64,000 nucleotides of DNA from Sulfuricurvum sp. (GTDB taxonomy: Bacteria > Campylobacterota > Campylobacteria > Campylobacterales > Sulfurimonadaceae): positions 124,001 through 188,000 of the forward strand of contig NZ_JAQTNN010000002.1 of assembly GCF_028713855.1 (NCBI RefSeq). Direction: 5' to 3'. Positions within the stretch are counted from its first letter, which is position 1, and each line of letters opens with the position of its first letter. The position numbers were made by a program, and so were the translations under genes. The notes below the pieces were generated by a model. The model had not been told where the DNA came from. It saw only the letters and a list, made by a program, of their open reading frames with translations, and did not search any database. Positions 1 through 8,828 of the stretch are shown piece after piece.

Positions 1-1
1 A

Positions 2-982
2 GGGTATAGTTATCGTGAACTTTTTTGGATTACAGGATTGCTTGCATTTTTTATCTCACCTATAGCGGATAATTTGACAACGGCACTCATCCTCTCTACC
101 GTTTTACTGACGATTGAGGGGAAAGATAAAGCATTTTTAGTCCCCAGTGCAATCAATGTTGTTGTTGCCGCCAATGCCGGTGGGGCTTGGAGCCCGTTTG
201 GAGACATTACGACGTTGATGGTATGGGCAGCGGGAAAAGGGGCATTTGTTGAATTTCTTTATCTTTTTCCGGCAGCATTTTTTGGATGGCTCATCACGGC
301 ATTTTTACTAAGCAGATATGTTCCCGATCTTGATCCGAATAAAGAGGGTGATCCTGATGCAGCTTCAAAAATTGAAATCCTCAAGGGGGGAGAAGTTATT
401 ATTGGAATTGGTGCTTTAACCATTGCATTAGCGGTTATTGGTAAGCAGGTAATGCATTTGCCTCCGATGTGGGGGATGCTTTTCGGACTCTCAATTTTGC
501 AGCTTTATATGTATCATCTCCAAAAAAAGTACAAGCAGGATGTTAGTATCTTTCAGGCGATGAGCAGAATAGAAAACAATACACTACTTTTCTTTTTCGG
601 TATTTTGGCTGCAGTCGGGGCTCTTCATTTCGTAGGTTTTTTAGCTTATGCCGCAAAGTTATATGAACTTTTCGATCCGACTGTCGTTAATATCGGCGTA
701 GGCTTCCTTTCGGCAATCGTAGATAACGTTCCCGTAATGTCGGCTGTTCTTAAAGCGAATCCGGCAATTGATCAGGCTCAATGGATGCTGGTGACGATGA
801 CCGCGGGTATAGGAGGATCATTGATCAGTTTCGGAAGTGCCGCAGGTGTCGGAGTGATGGGAAAAATGCCTGGGATTTATACGTTTGCATCCCATATAAA
901 ACTGGGATGGACCGTATTAGTAGGCTATGTTGTATCGATTGCAATATGGTATTTTCAATTCATGATATTAGGTCTTTATTAA
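2..982 (+). CDS. nhaD: NhaD-type sodium:proton antiporter, C-terminal part
   Basis: An open frame runs in from the left edge (in frame from base 2) with no start codon needed at residue 38-equivalents, so the gene is cut by the window. The protein is strongly hydrophobic with about nine membrane spans. The motif ADNLTTAL near the left edge and a second inverted-repeat motif, SAIVDNVPVMSA, are the paired half-membrane motifs of the ion transporter superfamily; with GSAAGVGVMG they fit NhaD. The family exchanges Na+ or Li+ for H+ across the inner membrane. A terminator-like hairpin follows the stop. Confidence 0.85.
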   Translation, partial: GYSYRELFWITGLLAFFISPIADNLTTALILSTVLLTIEGKDKAFLVPSAINVVVAANAGGAWSPFGDITTLMVWAAGKGAFVEFLYLFPAAFFGWLITAFLLSRYVPDLDPNKEGDPDAASKIEILKGGEVIIGIGALTIALAVIGKQVMHLPPMWGMLFGLSILQLYMYHLQKKYKQDVSIFQAMSRIENNTLLFFFGILAAVGALHFVGFLAYAAKLYELFDPTVVNIGVGFLSAIVDNVPVMSAVLKANPAIDQAQWMLVTMTAGIGGSLISFGSAAGVGVMGKMPGIYTFASHIKLGWTVLVGYVVSIAIWYFQFMILGLY

Positions 983-998
983 CTCCTAAATATCTTTA

Positions 999-1027
999 GA
1001 GTATCCTTTCATCACTAAAGGGTACTC
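999..1027 (+). terminator. Hairpin after the NhaD gene
   Basis: Bases 999-1009 pair with 1017-1027 (11 pairs, one G-T) around a 7-base loop. It lies between the antiporter stop and guaA. No T-run follows, so it may be a weak or factor-assisted terminator. Confidence 0.45.
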
Positions 1028-1064
1028 ATCCCCTCCTAATCATCTTACCCTTAAAGGCTTACCC

Positions 1065-2609
1065 GTGAAAGATGTCAGTATTATCGTCCTCGATTTCGGC
1101 TCTCAGTACACTCAGTTGATCGCTCGCCGTTTGCGCGAAGATAAAGTCTATTGCGAAGTTCTCCCTTATCACACAAAAATCGATGCGATCAAAGCAAAAA
1201 ATCCGCAAGGGATTATTCTCAGTGGCGGTCCTTCATCGGTTTACAATAAAGATGCGTATGAAGTGGATCAAGGGGTTTATGCCCTTGGTATTCCGGTTCT
1301 CGGTATTTGTTACGGTATGCAGCGTATTGCGGTCGATTTCGGCGGTTCGGTTATTCGAAGTGACCATCACGAATACGGTAAAGCGGAACTTACGATCGAT
1401 ATGACGCAACACTCTGTCCTTTTTGAGGGGTGTGAAGATGAGCGTGCCGTATGGATGAGCCACTCTGATAAAGTTGATGTGTTGCCGGAAGGTTTTGTCC
1501 CGATCGCCTATTCACCGAATTCTCCGTATGCGGCGATTGCGGATGAAGCGCGACAAGTGTATGCTATGCAGTATCACCCTGAGGTAAATCACTCCGAAGA
1601 GGGATATTTGATGCTTCGCAACTTTGCACGCAAAATTTGCGGTATTACGTCAAAATGGGATATGGGACATTTTCTCAAAGAACAAATCGTCAAAATCCGT
1701 GCCCAAGTGGGAGATGGGAAAGTTCTTTGTGCCCTCAGCGGAGGAGTCGATTCTTCGGTTGTTGCGGCATTGTTGTACGAAGCGATCGGCGATCAGTTGA
1801 TTCCGGTATTCGTTGACAATGGCTTACTCCGTAAGGGTGAACGTGAATCGGTTGAAAACATTTTCAAAGTTCACCTCAAAGTGCCTCTCGTTGTTGCGGA
1901 TGCTTCAGAAAATTTCCTCGGGAAACTTGCCGGTGTTACCGATCCGGAAACCAAGCGTAAAATTATTGGACACACGTTTATTGAAGTGTTTGAAGCCGAA
2001 GCGAAAAAACACGACGGGATCAAATTCTTGGCACAGGGGACATTGTATCCGGACGTTATCGAATCGGTTTCAGTCAACGGTCCATCGGTTACGATCAAAT
2101 CACATCATAACGTTGGTGGATTACCCGATTGGATGGATTTCGAGTTAATCGAACCTCTTCGTGATTTGTTTAAAGACGAAGTACGTAAACTCGGGCTTGA
2201 ACTAGGACTGCCGGATTCACTCGTTAACCGTCATCCGTTCCCGGGGCCGGGTCTTGGTATCCGTATTATGGGTGAAGTGAACAAACCGGATTTGAATCTT
2301 TTGCGCGAAGCGGATGCTATCTTGCTCGATGAGCTCAAAGTAAGCGGCTATTACACCAAAACATGGCAGGCGTTTGCCGTATTGCTCAACGTAAAATCGG
2401 TCGGGGTTATGGGTGATAACCGCACCTATGACAACACCGTGTGTGTCCGTGTCGTCGAAGCGGTAGATGGCATGACGGCAACATTTGCGCATCTTCCTCA
2501 CACATTGCTAGAGCGAATCAGCCGTCGTATCATCAACGAAGTAGACGGGATTAACCGCGTCGTATACGACATCAGCTCAAAACCGCCTGCAACGATCGAG
2601 TGGGAATAA
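1065..2609 (+). CDS. guaA: GMP synthase (glutamine-hydrolysing)
   Basis: Converts XMP, ATP and glutamine to GMP in the cytoplasm. The class I glutamine amidotransferase domain spans about residues 1-195, with nucleophile Cys82 in GICYGMQ and the His/Glu pair in [11 protein letters not shown]. The ATP-pyrophosphatase domain follows with the P-loop ALSGGVDSS, and the C-terminal dimerisation domain carries [12 protein letters not shown]. At 514 residues it has the normal length. The start is GTG, preceded by AAAGG at a fitting distance. hemD follows after 12 bases, so the two are probably co-transcribed. Confidence 0.98.
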   Translation: MKDVSIIVLDFGSQYTQLIARRLREDKVYCEVLPYHTKIDAIKAKNPQGIILSGGPSSVYNKDAYEVDQGVYALGIPVLGICYGMQRIAVDFGGSVIRSDHHEYGKAELTIDMTQHSVLFEGCEDERAVWMSHSDKVDVLPEGFVPIAYSPNSPYAAIADEARQVYAMQYHPEVNHSEEGYLMLRNFARKICGITSKWDMGHFLKEQIVKIRAQVGDGKVLCALSGGVDSSVVAALLYEAIGDQLIPVFVDNGLLRKGERESVENIFKVHLKVPLVVADASENFLGKLAGVTDPETKRKIIGHTFIEVFEAEAKKHDGIKFLAQGTLYPDVIESVSVNGPSVTIKSHHNVGGLPDWMDFELIEPLRDLFKDEVRKLGLELGLPDSLVNRHPFPGPGLGIRIMGEVNKPDLNLLREADAILLDELKVSGYYTKTWQAFAVLLNVKSVGVMGDNRTYDNTVCVRVVEAVDGMTATFAHLPHTLLERISRRIINEVDGINRVVYDISSKPPATIEWE

Positions 2610-2621
2610 GGGGTACGCGTT

Positions 2622-3272
2622 TTGCGCCCCATCTATCTTATCTCCAAAACTCCCTATGCGGGAGTGACTCACATCCCTATTCTCACCATTACTTTTTTAC
2701 ATCCTGTCATTGATTTTTCGAAATACGAAGGGGTTATCGTCACCTCAAAGCAAGCCCTTTTAGCCCTTCAAGAGTACACATTCGAATGGGGAAATCTTCA
2801 ATGTATCTGCGTATCGGAAGGTACGGCTGAAGCGGCACGGCAAGCGGGAGCTGAACAGATCGAAGTGGGTGATGGATACGGAAAATCGATTCCGGATGTG
2901 TTACGTACAAAAAAACGTCATGGAAAATGGCTTTATCTGCGTCCAAAAGTGATTGCATCTGAATGGATTGAGCGTGCACGGAGTGAAGGGTTTGAGATTG
3001 ATGAAGCGATTCTTTATGAGACAACGTGCAATAAAGAAGCTTCTCATTATACCATTGCCCAGGACGCTGTTTTAGTTTTTACGTCCCCCTCATCGATTGA
3101 ATGTTTTAATGCATCCTATCAGATACTCCCCTCCCATACTATTGTCACGATAGGTAAAACGACTCAGCGTGCGTTTCAAAGTGCGTATGAGGTCATTGTA
3201 AGCCCCCAAACCAGTGTTGCTTCGGCCGTAGAATTGGCACAAAAAATTGCCCAAACTCCTTCCCCCTTTTAA
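2622..3272 (+). CDS. hemD: Uroporphyrinogen-III synthase
   Basis: Closes hydroxymethylbilane to uroporphyrinogen III in haem synthesis. The 216-residue protein has the low-conservation two-domain HemD pattern: an N-terminal segment reading VIVTSKQAL, a middle segment with LYLRPK followed by the ILYET signature, and a C-terminal VFTSPSSIECF and TIGKTTQRAF, which are the most recognisable HemD features. The start is TTG, supported by AAGGGG 8 bases upstream just after the guaA stop. Confidence rests on these short motifs, since the family diverges widely. Confidence 0.85.
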   Translation: MRPIYLISKTPYAGVTHIPILTITFLHPVIDFSKYEGVIVTSKQALLALQEYTFEWGNLQCICVSEGTAEAARQAGAEQIEVGDGYGKSIPDVLRTKKRHGKWLYLRPKVIASEWIERARSEGFEIDEAILYETTCNKEASHYTIAQDAVLVFTSPSSIECFNASYQILPSHTIVTIGKTTQRAFQSAYEVIVSPQTSVASAVELAQKIAQTPSPF

Positions 3273-3284
3273 GCATTTTGAGGT

Positions 3285-3290
3285 TATAAT
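3285..3290 (+). promoter_or_regulatory. -10 box for the 6S-like RNA
   Basis: A perfect TATAAT sits about 7 bases before the base where the predicted RNA closing stem starts. There is no obvious -35, which is usual for the housekeeping promoters of this phylum. Confidence 0.6.
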
Positions 3291-3297
3291 TCTATTC

Positions 3298-3490
3298 TCT
3301 GGGCGCAGCGAGTAACCGCACTATGAGGGTTCTACATATACAACTAGTCACATCTGTAGACGTTTCGGTGTGTCGGGGGTCTTGTTTGAGCGCAAACGCG
3401 TGAGAGATTGCCGCCGGAAGAGACGCTCGATGTGGCGCAATTACAGCTTTGAAGAACCAAAGCTACTGCGAAACGCCCGCCCGGGCTTTT
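3298..3490 (+). ncRNA. ssrS: 6S RNA candidate
   Basis: A gene-free stretch of about 190 bases directly follows a TATAAT promoter and ends in a GC-rich hairpin (GCCC 3475-3478 with GGGC 3483-3486) and TTTT. GGGCG at 3301-3305 can pair with CGCCC at 3474-3478, giving a long rod closed at its ends. A strong local stem-loop lies at 3445-3464 (AGCTTT/AAAGCT). Length, terminal closing stem and location just upstream of purD match what I recall for 6S RNA in Campylobacterota. 6S RNA binds the housekeeping RNA polymerase and dampens transcription in stationary phase. No structure prediction was run. Confidence 0.7.
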
Positions 3491-3554
3491 ACCTTATTTG
3501 AGAGACGTTAACGTATTTCAGATAAGATAATTAAATTTTTTCTCAAGGTGATCT

Positions 3555-4823
3555 ATGCGAGTAATGGTAATCGGTAGCGGCGGGCGTGAATTTTCAATCG
3601 GAAGAGTATTAAAACAAGACGCTGAAGTCACTTCACTTTATTTTGCTCCGGGTAATGGCGCAACGTCGATACTGGGAACCAATGTTGAGATCAAAGATTA
3701 TGAAGAACTGGCGCAGTTTGCACTGCATAATGCTATCGATTTGACGATTGTAGGTCCTGAGGGACCCCTTAGTGACGGTGTTGTCGATGTGTTTAAAGCC
3801 AAAGGGTTGGTCATTTTCGGGCCATCCAAAGCCGCTGCACAGCTCGAAGGCTCAAAAGTCTATATGAAAAACTTTTTAGCCAAATACAACATCCCGACTG
3901 CTCGCTATATCGAGACTGATCATATCGGGGATGCGTTCAAGTTTATTGAGTCGTTAACCGCTCCGATCGTTGTCAAAGCGGATGGTTTGTGCGCCGGCAA
4001 GGGTGTGATTATCGCGATGAGCCATGAAGAGGCTAAAGTGGCCGTTTCAGAAATGCTTAGCGGAAAGTCATTCGGCGATGCCGGCAAGCGTGTTGTTGTT
4101 GAAGAGTTTCTTGACGGATATGAGCTGTCTATGTTTGCCCTTTGCGATGGAAAAGATTTTATCCTTCTCCCTGCAGCGCAAGATCATAAACGTCTTCTAG
4201 ATAATGATGAAGGTCCCAATACCGGCGGAATGGGGGCTTATGCACCGACCCCGTTGGTCGATGATGTGATTTACGAAAAAGTAAAAGATCGAATCGTCCG
4301 CCCAACGCTTAAAGGGATGCAGGAAGAGGGGGCACCGTTTGAGGGGGTTCTCTTTATCGGGTTGATGATTGTTAACGGCGAGCCGATTACGTTGGAGTTC
4401 AATGTCCGTTTTGGTGACCCTGAATGCGAAATTCTGATGCCGCTTCTTAAAACACCGGCGAGTGAACTTTTTTACAAAGCTGCAACCAAGCAGCTCGATA
4501 CTTTAAATGTTGAATTTCATGATAAATATGCTGTCGGCGTGGTGATGGCAAGCCGCAACTATCCGTATGACAACTCTGAACCCGCCGAGATTATCGTAGA
4601 TGATGTTCATCACGAAGAGATTGCACAAAACACCCATATCGCCTATGCCGGAGTGGCTGAAGAAGATGGAAAACTCTATGCTACGGGTGGACGTGTTCTA
4701 GTCTGTGTCGGTGTCGGGGATAGTATTAAACAAGCACGTGATCGTGCCTATATGCTCTGCGGACAAGTTCATTTTGCCGGTAAAAAACTTCGTACCGATA
4801 TTGCGTATCAAGCTTTGCGATAA
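3555..4823 (+). CDS. purD: Phosphoribosylamine-glycine ligase
   Basis: Joins glycine to phosphoribosylamine with ATP, the second step of de novo purine synthesis. The 422-residue protein starts with the family's [12 protein letters not shown], has the ATP-grasp loop at [16 protein letters not shown], and the strong signature [10 protein letters not shown] followed by [13 protein letters not shown], whose acidic residues bind Mg2+. SD-like AAGGTG lies just before the ATG. The stop codon overlaps the next start by one base, indicating translational coupling with the RDD gene. Confidence 0.98.
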   Translation: MRVMVIGSGGREFSIGRVLKQDAEVTSLYFAPGNGATSILGTNVEIKDYEELAQFALHNAIDLTIVGPEGPLSDGVVDVFKAKGLVIFGPSKAAAQLEGSKVYMKNFLAKYNIPTARYIETDHIGDAFKFIESLTAPIVVKADGLCAGKGVIIAMSHEEAKVAVSEMLSGKSFGDAGKRVVVEEFLDGYELSMFALCDGKDFILLPAAQDHKRLLDNDEGPNTGGMGAYAPTPLVDDVIYEKVKDRIVRPTLKGMQEEGAPFEGVLFIGLMIVNGEPITLEFNVRFGDPECEILMPLLKTPASELFYKAATKQLDTLNVEFHDKYAVGVVMASRNYPYDNSEPAEIIVDDVHHEEIAQNTHIAYAGVAEEDGKLYATGGRVLVCVGVGDSIKQARDRAYMLCGQVHFAGKKLRTDIAYQALR

Positions 4824-5272
4824 TGGATGAACAAATCGATACGCTGATCCAGCGTGAGCATCTCGAACTTGCTTCGATTCGTCAACGTGCTGCGGCATTC
4901 GGGATTGACGAAGTCCTCCTATCGGTGTTATTGATGATCATTTTATGGGATACGATATCAAAAGCGCAAACGCTTGAATCGATGATTTCGGTTAGCAACA
5001 GCTTTCTCCTGGAATATATGAGCATTAAAATTATTTACCAAACCTTTTTTACGATGCAGTACGGCGGCACTATCGGTAAGATCATTATGAAAATTCGTGT
5101 CATTGAACTCTCTACCCTCTCCCACCCAAGTTTTCTCAGTTCATTTAATCGAAGTGTTTTTCGGGTTGTCAGCGAAATCCTTTTCTACTTTGGATTTATC
5201 TGGGCGATGTTGGACCCCTATCGACGCAGCTGGCATGATCGAACCGCGCGTACATTGGTGATTAATGCGTAA
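4823..5272 (+). CDS. RDD family membrane protein
   Basis: A 149-residue inner-membrane protein with about three hydrophobic spans (near residues 28-45, 58-75 and 105-130). The segment ASIRQRAAAFGIDEVLL carries the conserved R...A..ID pattern that names the RDD family, and the C-terminal WHDRTARTLVI is also typical. The exact function of the family is not settled; some members are proposed to be transport-related. It overlaps both purD (1 base) and lptD (8 bases), a tight coupling common in this group of bacteria. Confidence 0.8.
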   Translation: MDEQIDTLIQREHLELASIRQRAAAFGIDEVLLSVLLMIILWDTISKAQTLESMISVSNSFLLEYMSIKIIYQTFFTMQYGGTIGKIIMKIRVIELSTLSHPSFLSSFNRSVFRVVSEILFYFGFIWAMLDPYRRSWHDRTARTLVINA

Positions 5273-7400
5273 TATTTGCTGGATCAGTCTGATTGCATCG
5301 ACTATTTTATTGGGTAATGAACGGGTAGAACTCTATGGAACAACGGTCGATGCCAATGGATCTATCGTTACCGTTAGCGGTAATCCGGTTGCTTTATACC
5401 AAGATCAGATACTTAGTGCCGATGAATTCACGTATGATCGCAATGCCAGTATTATAGAGGCCAAAGGATCGGTTAACGTATTCAAGGCAAAGCAGTTTTA
5501 TGCTATCAGTGATTATTCACGGGTCAATCTTGCCGATGATACACGCTATTCGAAACCTTATTATATGTTTGATCAAAATTCCGGTTTATGGCTCAATACC
5601 GAAGAAGCGCAAACGTGTAAAAATGAAATTGATTTAGCCAGCGGTGCGGTGTCCGGATGTGATTCACGTGATCCTTTATGGAAAATACGTTTTAGTAGTG
5701 CCGATTATGATACCGATAATATGTGGATTAATCTCTACAATGCCCGATTGGTCGTGAATGATCTTCCGGTCTTTTATCTCCCTTATTTTGGATACCCTAC
5801 CGATCATACACGACGAAGCGGATTATTGATTCCAACATTTGGATTATCGAATACAGAAGGATTTTATTACGAACAGCCGATCTATTTTGCGCCGCAAAAC
5901 TGGTGGGATGCAGAATTGCGTCCTCAGATTCGTACCAATCGAGGAGAAGGGGTATACACTGACATTCGTTTTGTGGATACCCCATCTTCCCAGGGCTCCA
6001 TTGAAGCAGGATATTTTAAAGAGCAAGGTGATTATGCCTCTGCAAATGACCTAGCAAATCAGAAACATTATGGTTATGCCCTCAACTACCGACACAGTGC
6101 CCCTTTAAGAGAATGGTTTGATGCAAAGTTAGAGGGTGAATCGGGCTTGTATGTTGACGGTTCATGGATGAACGATGTCGATTATCTGAATCTTCAACAC
6201 AGCGATGAGACTCAAAATATCACTGATAATCAGGTGATGTCGAGAATTAACGCCTATTACAGCAGTGAAGACAACTATTTCGGTGCCTATGTTAAACATT
6301 ATCAGTATTTGGATCAAGCCAGCAATGCGCAAACGATCCAAACACTTCCAAGTCTCCATTATCATCGTTATTTGGAAAGTTTATTCGGGGATCACCTTAT
6401 TATTAGTGCCGATGCAACGGCAACTGATTTTTACAGAGCCGAAGGAAAGCGCGCACTGCAGGGTGATTTCACCGTTCCGATGACATTCCAGACAGCACTG
6501 TTTGATGAATATCTCGATCTCAGTTATACGGCTACAGCCTCTTCCAAAGTGATTGGTTTTTATGGCAATGCGCTTCCAACCGAAACAGGAAGTTTGTATA
6601 ACCACGGGCTGTATGCTTCACTCGACCATACCGTTTCTCTTTCTTCGACATTGATACACCCGTATGATTCCATGACCCATGTTATTTCTCCTTTTGTCAG
6701 CTATACCGCTGCCGGAAATCGATACTATAACGGGTATTACGATACCTATCATACAAACGGCGAATGTGTTGTGGGAAGTACGAATCCGGTGTGTGACTAT
6801 TACACTCTGAATGAGCCCAGTGATACTCTCTCGTTTGGATTAAGTAACTATGTATTCGAGGGGAATAATCAGCTTCTTGTGGATCGGCTTTCCCAAAATC
6901 TTCGTTACGACGATCAGGGGAGCTATTACGGTGAATTACAAAATGAGTTGGAATGGGAGATCAGCAGTGCCGTTTCGTATTACAACCAAACTGCTTATAA
7001 TCATGATCGTAATCGTATCACGAAAGAACAAAACACACTTCGCTATAATGACGGAATCGTAACAGCAGGTGTGAGTCATTATTATGCAGATGAAATACGC
7101 AACAATATTCCTGCATATGCCAGTTACTGGACGGCTGATGCGGCATATCAGTACAATCGCAATTACCGAATTTTCGGCCTCGTAGCGTATGACTATCATG
7201 AAGATTTGCTCAAACGGAGTGAAATTGGATTTTTACATACGCAACGATGTCTGGATTTCGGTATTCGATACGTTCAAAATCGACGTCCGATCTTGACCAA
7301 TGCAAACGGGAATGATTCGGTTGATGATTCGTATATTTTTATTACAATTATTCTCAAACCCATCGGTGGGTCTGAATTTAATTACAAACTGACCAACTAA
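5265..7400 (+). CDS. lptD: LPS-assembly outer-membrane protein LptD
   Basis: Outer-membrane barrel that inserts lipopolysaccharide into the outer leaflet. A short signal peptide is followed by an N-terminal OstA/jelly-roll region (about residues 25-110: LYGTTVDANGSIVTVSGNP, then GSVNVF) and then a long beta-rich barrel with many alternating aromatic strands. PVFYLPYFGYP is a recognisable LptD motif at the start of the barrel. Cysteines at CKNEID, SGCDSRD and near the end (QRCLDFG) could form the intermolecular-domain disulfides known for the family. At 711 residues it is within the usual range for this phylum. Confidence 0.92.
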   Translation: MRNICWISLIASTILLGNERVELYGTTVDANGSIVTVSGNPVALYQDQILSADEFTYDRNASIIEAKGSVNVFKAKQFYAISDYSRVNLADDTRYSKPYYMFDQNSGLWLNTEEAQTCKNEIDLASGAVSGCDSRDPLWKIRFSSADYDTDNMWINLYNARLVVNDLPVFYLPYFGYPTDHTRRSGLLIPTFGLSNTEGFYYEQPIYFAPQNWWDAELRPQIRTNRGEGVYTDIRFVDTPSSQGSIEAGYFKEQGDYASANDLANQKHYGYALNYRHSAPLREWFDAKLEGESGLYVDGSWMNDVDYLNLQHSDETQNITDNQVMSRINAYYSSEDNYFGAYVKHYQYLDQASNAQTIQTLPSLHYHRYLESLFGDHLIISADATATDFYRAEGKRALQGDFTVPMTFQTALFDEYLDLSYTATASSKVIGFYGNALPTETGSLYNHGLYASLDHTVSLSSTLIHPYDSMTHVISPFVSYTAAGNRYYNGYYDTYHTNGECVVGSTNPVCDYYTLNEPSDTLSFGLSNYVFEGNNQLLVDRLSQNLRYDDQGSYYGELQNELEWEISSAVSYYNQTAYNHDRNRITKEQNTLRYNDGIVTAGVSHYYADEIRNNIPAYASYWTADAAYQYNRNYRIFGLVAYDYHEDLLKRSEIGFLHTQRCLDFGIRYVQNRRPILTNANGNDSVDDSYIFITIILKPIGGSEFNYKLTN

Positions 7401-7412
7401 AGAAGGTAGTAC

Positions 7413-8813
7413 ATGAAACTGGAAGCGAAAATCGGTCTCTTTGTCGTTATGGTTTTGGGTGCGTTGTTGATCCTTTCAACGCAGGTAACATCACTGGGTA
7501 AATGGGGCAGTAATGGCTATATCATTCAAGCTTATATTGATGATGCTTCCGGCATAGAGAAACATACCCATGTCCTAATGAACGGGGTTACGGTTGGGGA
7601 TGTCGATAAAATAACGATTGAAGGCAAGCGGGTGAAATTAGCCCTGATGATCGATGAAGGGGTTAAAATTCCGGATGATTCATCGGTTATCGTTACTCAA
7701 GAATCGTTACTCGGTACCAAAGTGATCAACATTGTTGTGGGTGATTCTGCAAAAACACTTAGTGCTGAGGGGACACTTGCCCAAAGCAAGCGCTACGCAT
7801 CGTTTGATCAAACCAGTGATTCGGTAAATAATGCCGCAAAAGAGTTAGAATTACTTTTGCATGATTTGAGAGGAACTTTGGATGACGAACATCGTAAAGC
7901 GATTCAAGACGCCATTATTGCCTTCCGTAACGTAGGGACAAATCTCGATGGTGTTATTGTCGATAATCGCGCTGATCTGCATGAAGCAATTGCTAATTTT
8001 AGAGCAATGAGTGCCGGATTTGCGACAACGGCCAATACAGTGAATAAAGATTTACCTGAGATTATGGCACGCATTAATTCACTTTCAACACGCATGGATA
8101 ATATTAGCGGTTCATTGGAACACAAGCTTCCTGAAGCGGTTGATAAATTTACGCTGATCGAAGACAATGTCAGTACGATCTTGACCGAGAACCGAGCTTC
8201 TCTAAAAGATACAATCGCATCAGCCGGAGCCTTTTTCAAAGGGGGAGAAGAAGCCTTCAATAAAGTCGATGCTATTTTGGGTACGTTGACTACCAGTGAA
8301 TTGCAAGTGGCCATGCATACGGATTATATGGTGCGTGATCAGTACAGTAAGATTTATTTGGGAGTCAATTACCTCCCTAATCCTGAAACGTATTATATGT
8401 TTGATTTGATCAGTAAGGATGATTATTCCAGAGCGAATCAGCTCCCGGTAAAACATGAAAAAAGTGATACCCTTTATTCGCTCCAATACGGGAAACGTTT
8501 CGACAATACATTGCTTCGATTTGGAGCGATTGAATCGACCGGCGGTGTCGGTGTGGATTACTTTACCAATCATGACCGTTTGAAATTTAGCGCCGAAGCA
8601 TTTGATTTCAATGCGGTTAATGATAGCCGTGCAACACGTGCGCACCTAAAAGCACAAGCGCGTTATCAAATGCTTAAACATCTCGAAATGTACGGGGGAT
8701 GGGATGATTTCCTTAACCCCGGATCACAAAATGTCTATTTGGGTCTTGGTCTCCGATTTATCGATAACGATTTGAAATACGTTATCGGTGGTGCCTCTTC
8801 AATGAAACGATAA
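7413..8813 (+). CDS. MlaD/MCE-domain protein with beta-rich C-terminal domain
   Basis: An N-terminal membrane anchor (about residues 6-26) precedes one MCE domain (about 38-115, with GVTVGDVDKITI and SLLGTKVINI). A long helical stretch follows (about 130-290), as in needle-forming MCE proteins that carry lipids through the periplasm. The last 165 residues are different: they show repeated short alternating strands with aromatic ends (for example YLGVNYL, YSLQYGKRF, VYLGLGLRF), which resembles an outer-membrane barrel or barrel-associated sheet. It sits 12 bases after lptD with an AGAAGG ribosome site. A role in phospholipid or LPS traffic is inference. Confidence 0.8.
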   Translation: MKLEAKIGLFVVMVLGALLILSTQVTSLGKWGSNGYIIQAYIDDASGIEKHTHVLMNGVTVGDVDKITIEGKRVKLALMIDEGVKIPDDSSVIVTQESLLGTKVINIVVGDSAKTLSAEGTLAQSKRYASFDQTSDSVNNAAKELELLLHDLRGTLDDEHRKAIQDAIIAFRNVGTNLDGVIVDNRADLHEAIANFRAMSAGFATTANTVNKDLPEIMARINSLSTRMDNISGSLEHKLPEAVDKFTLIEDNVSTILTENRASLKDTIASAGAFFKGGEEAFNKVDAILGTLTTSELQVAMHTDYMVRDQYSKIYLGVNYLPNPETYYMFDLISKDDYSRANQLPVKHEKSDTLYSLQYGKRFDNTLLRFGAIESTGGVGVDYFTNHDRLKFSAEAFDFNAVNDSRATRAHLKAQARYQMLKHLEMYGGWDDFLNPGSQNVYLGLGLRFIDNDLKYVIGGASSMKR

Positions 8814-8828
8814 AAAAATGGAGAAATA

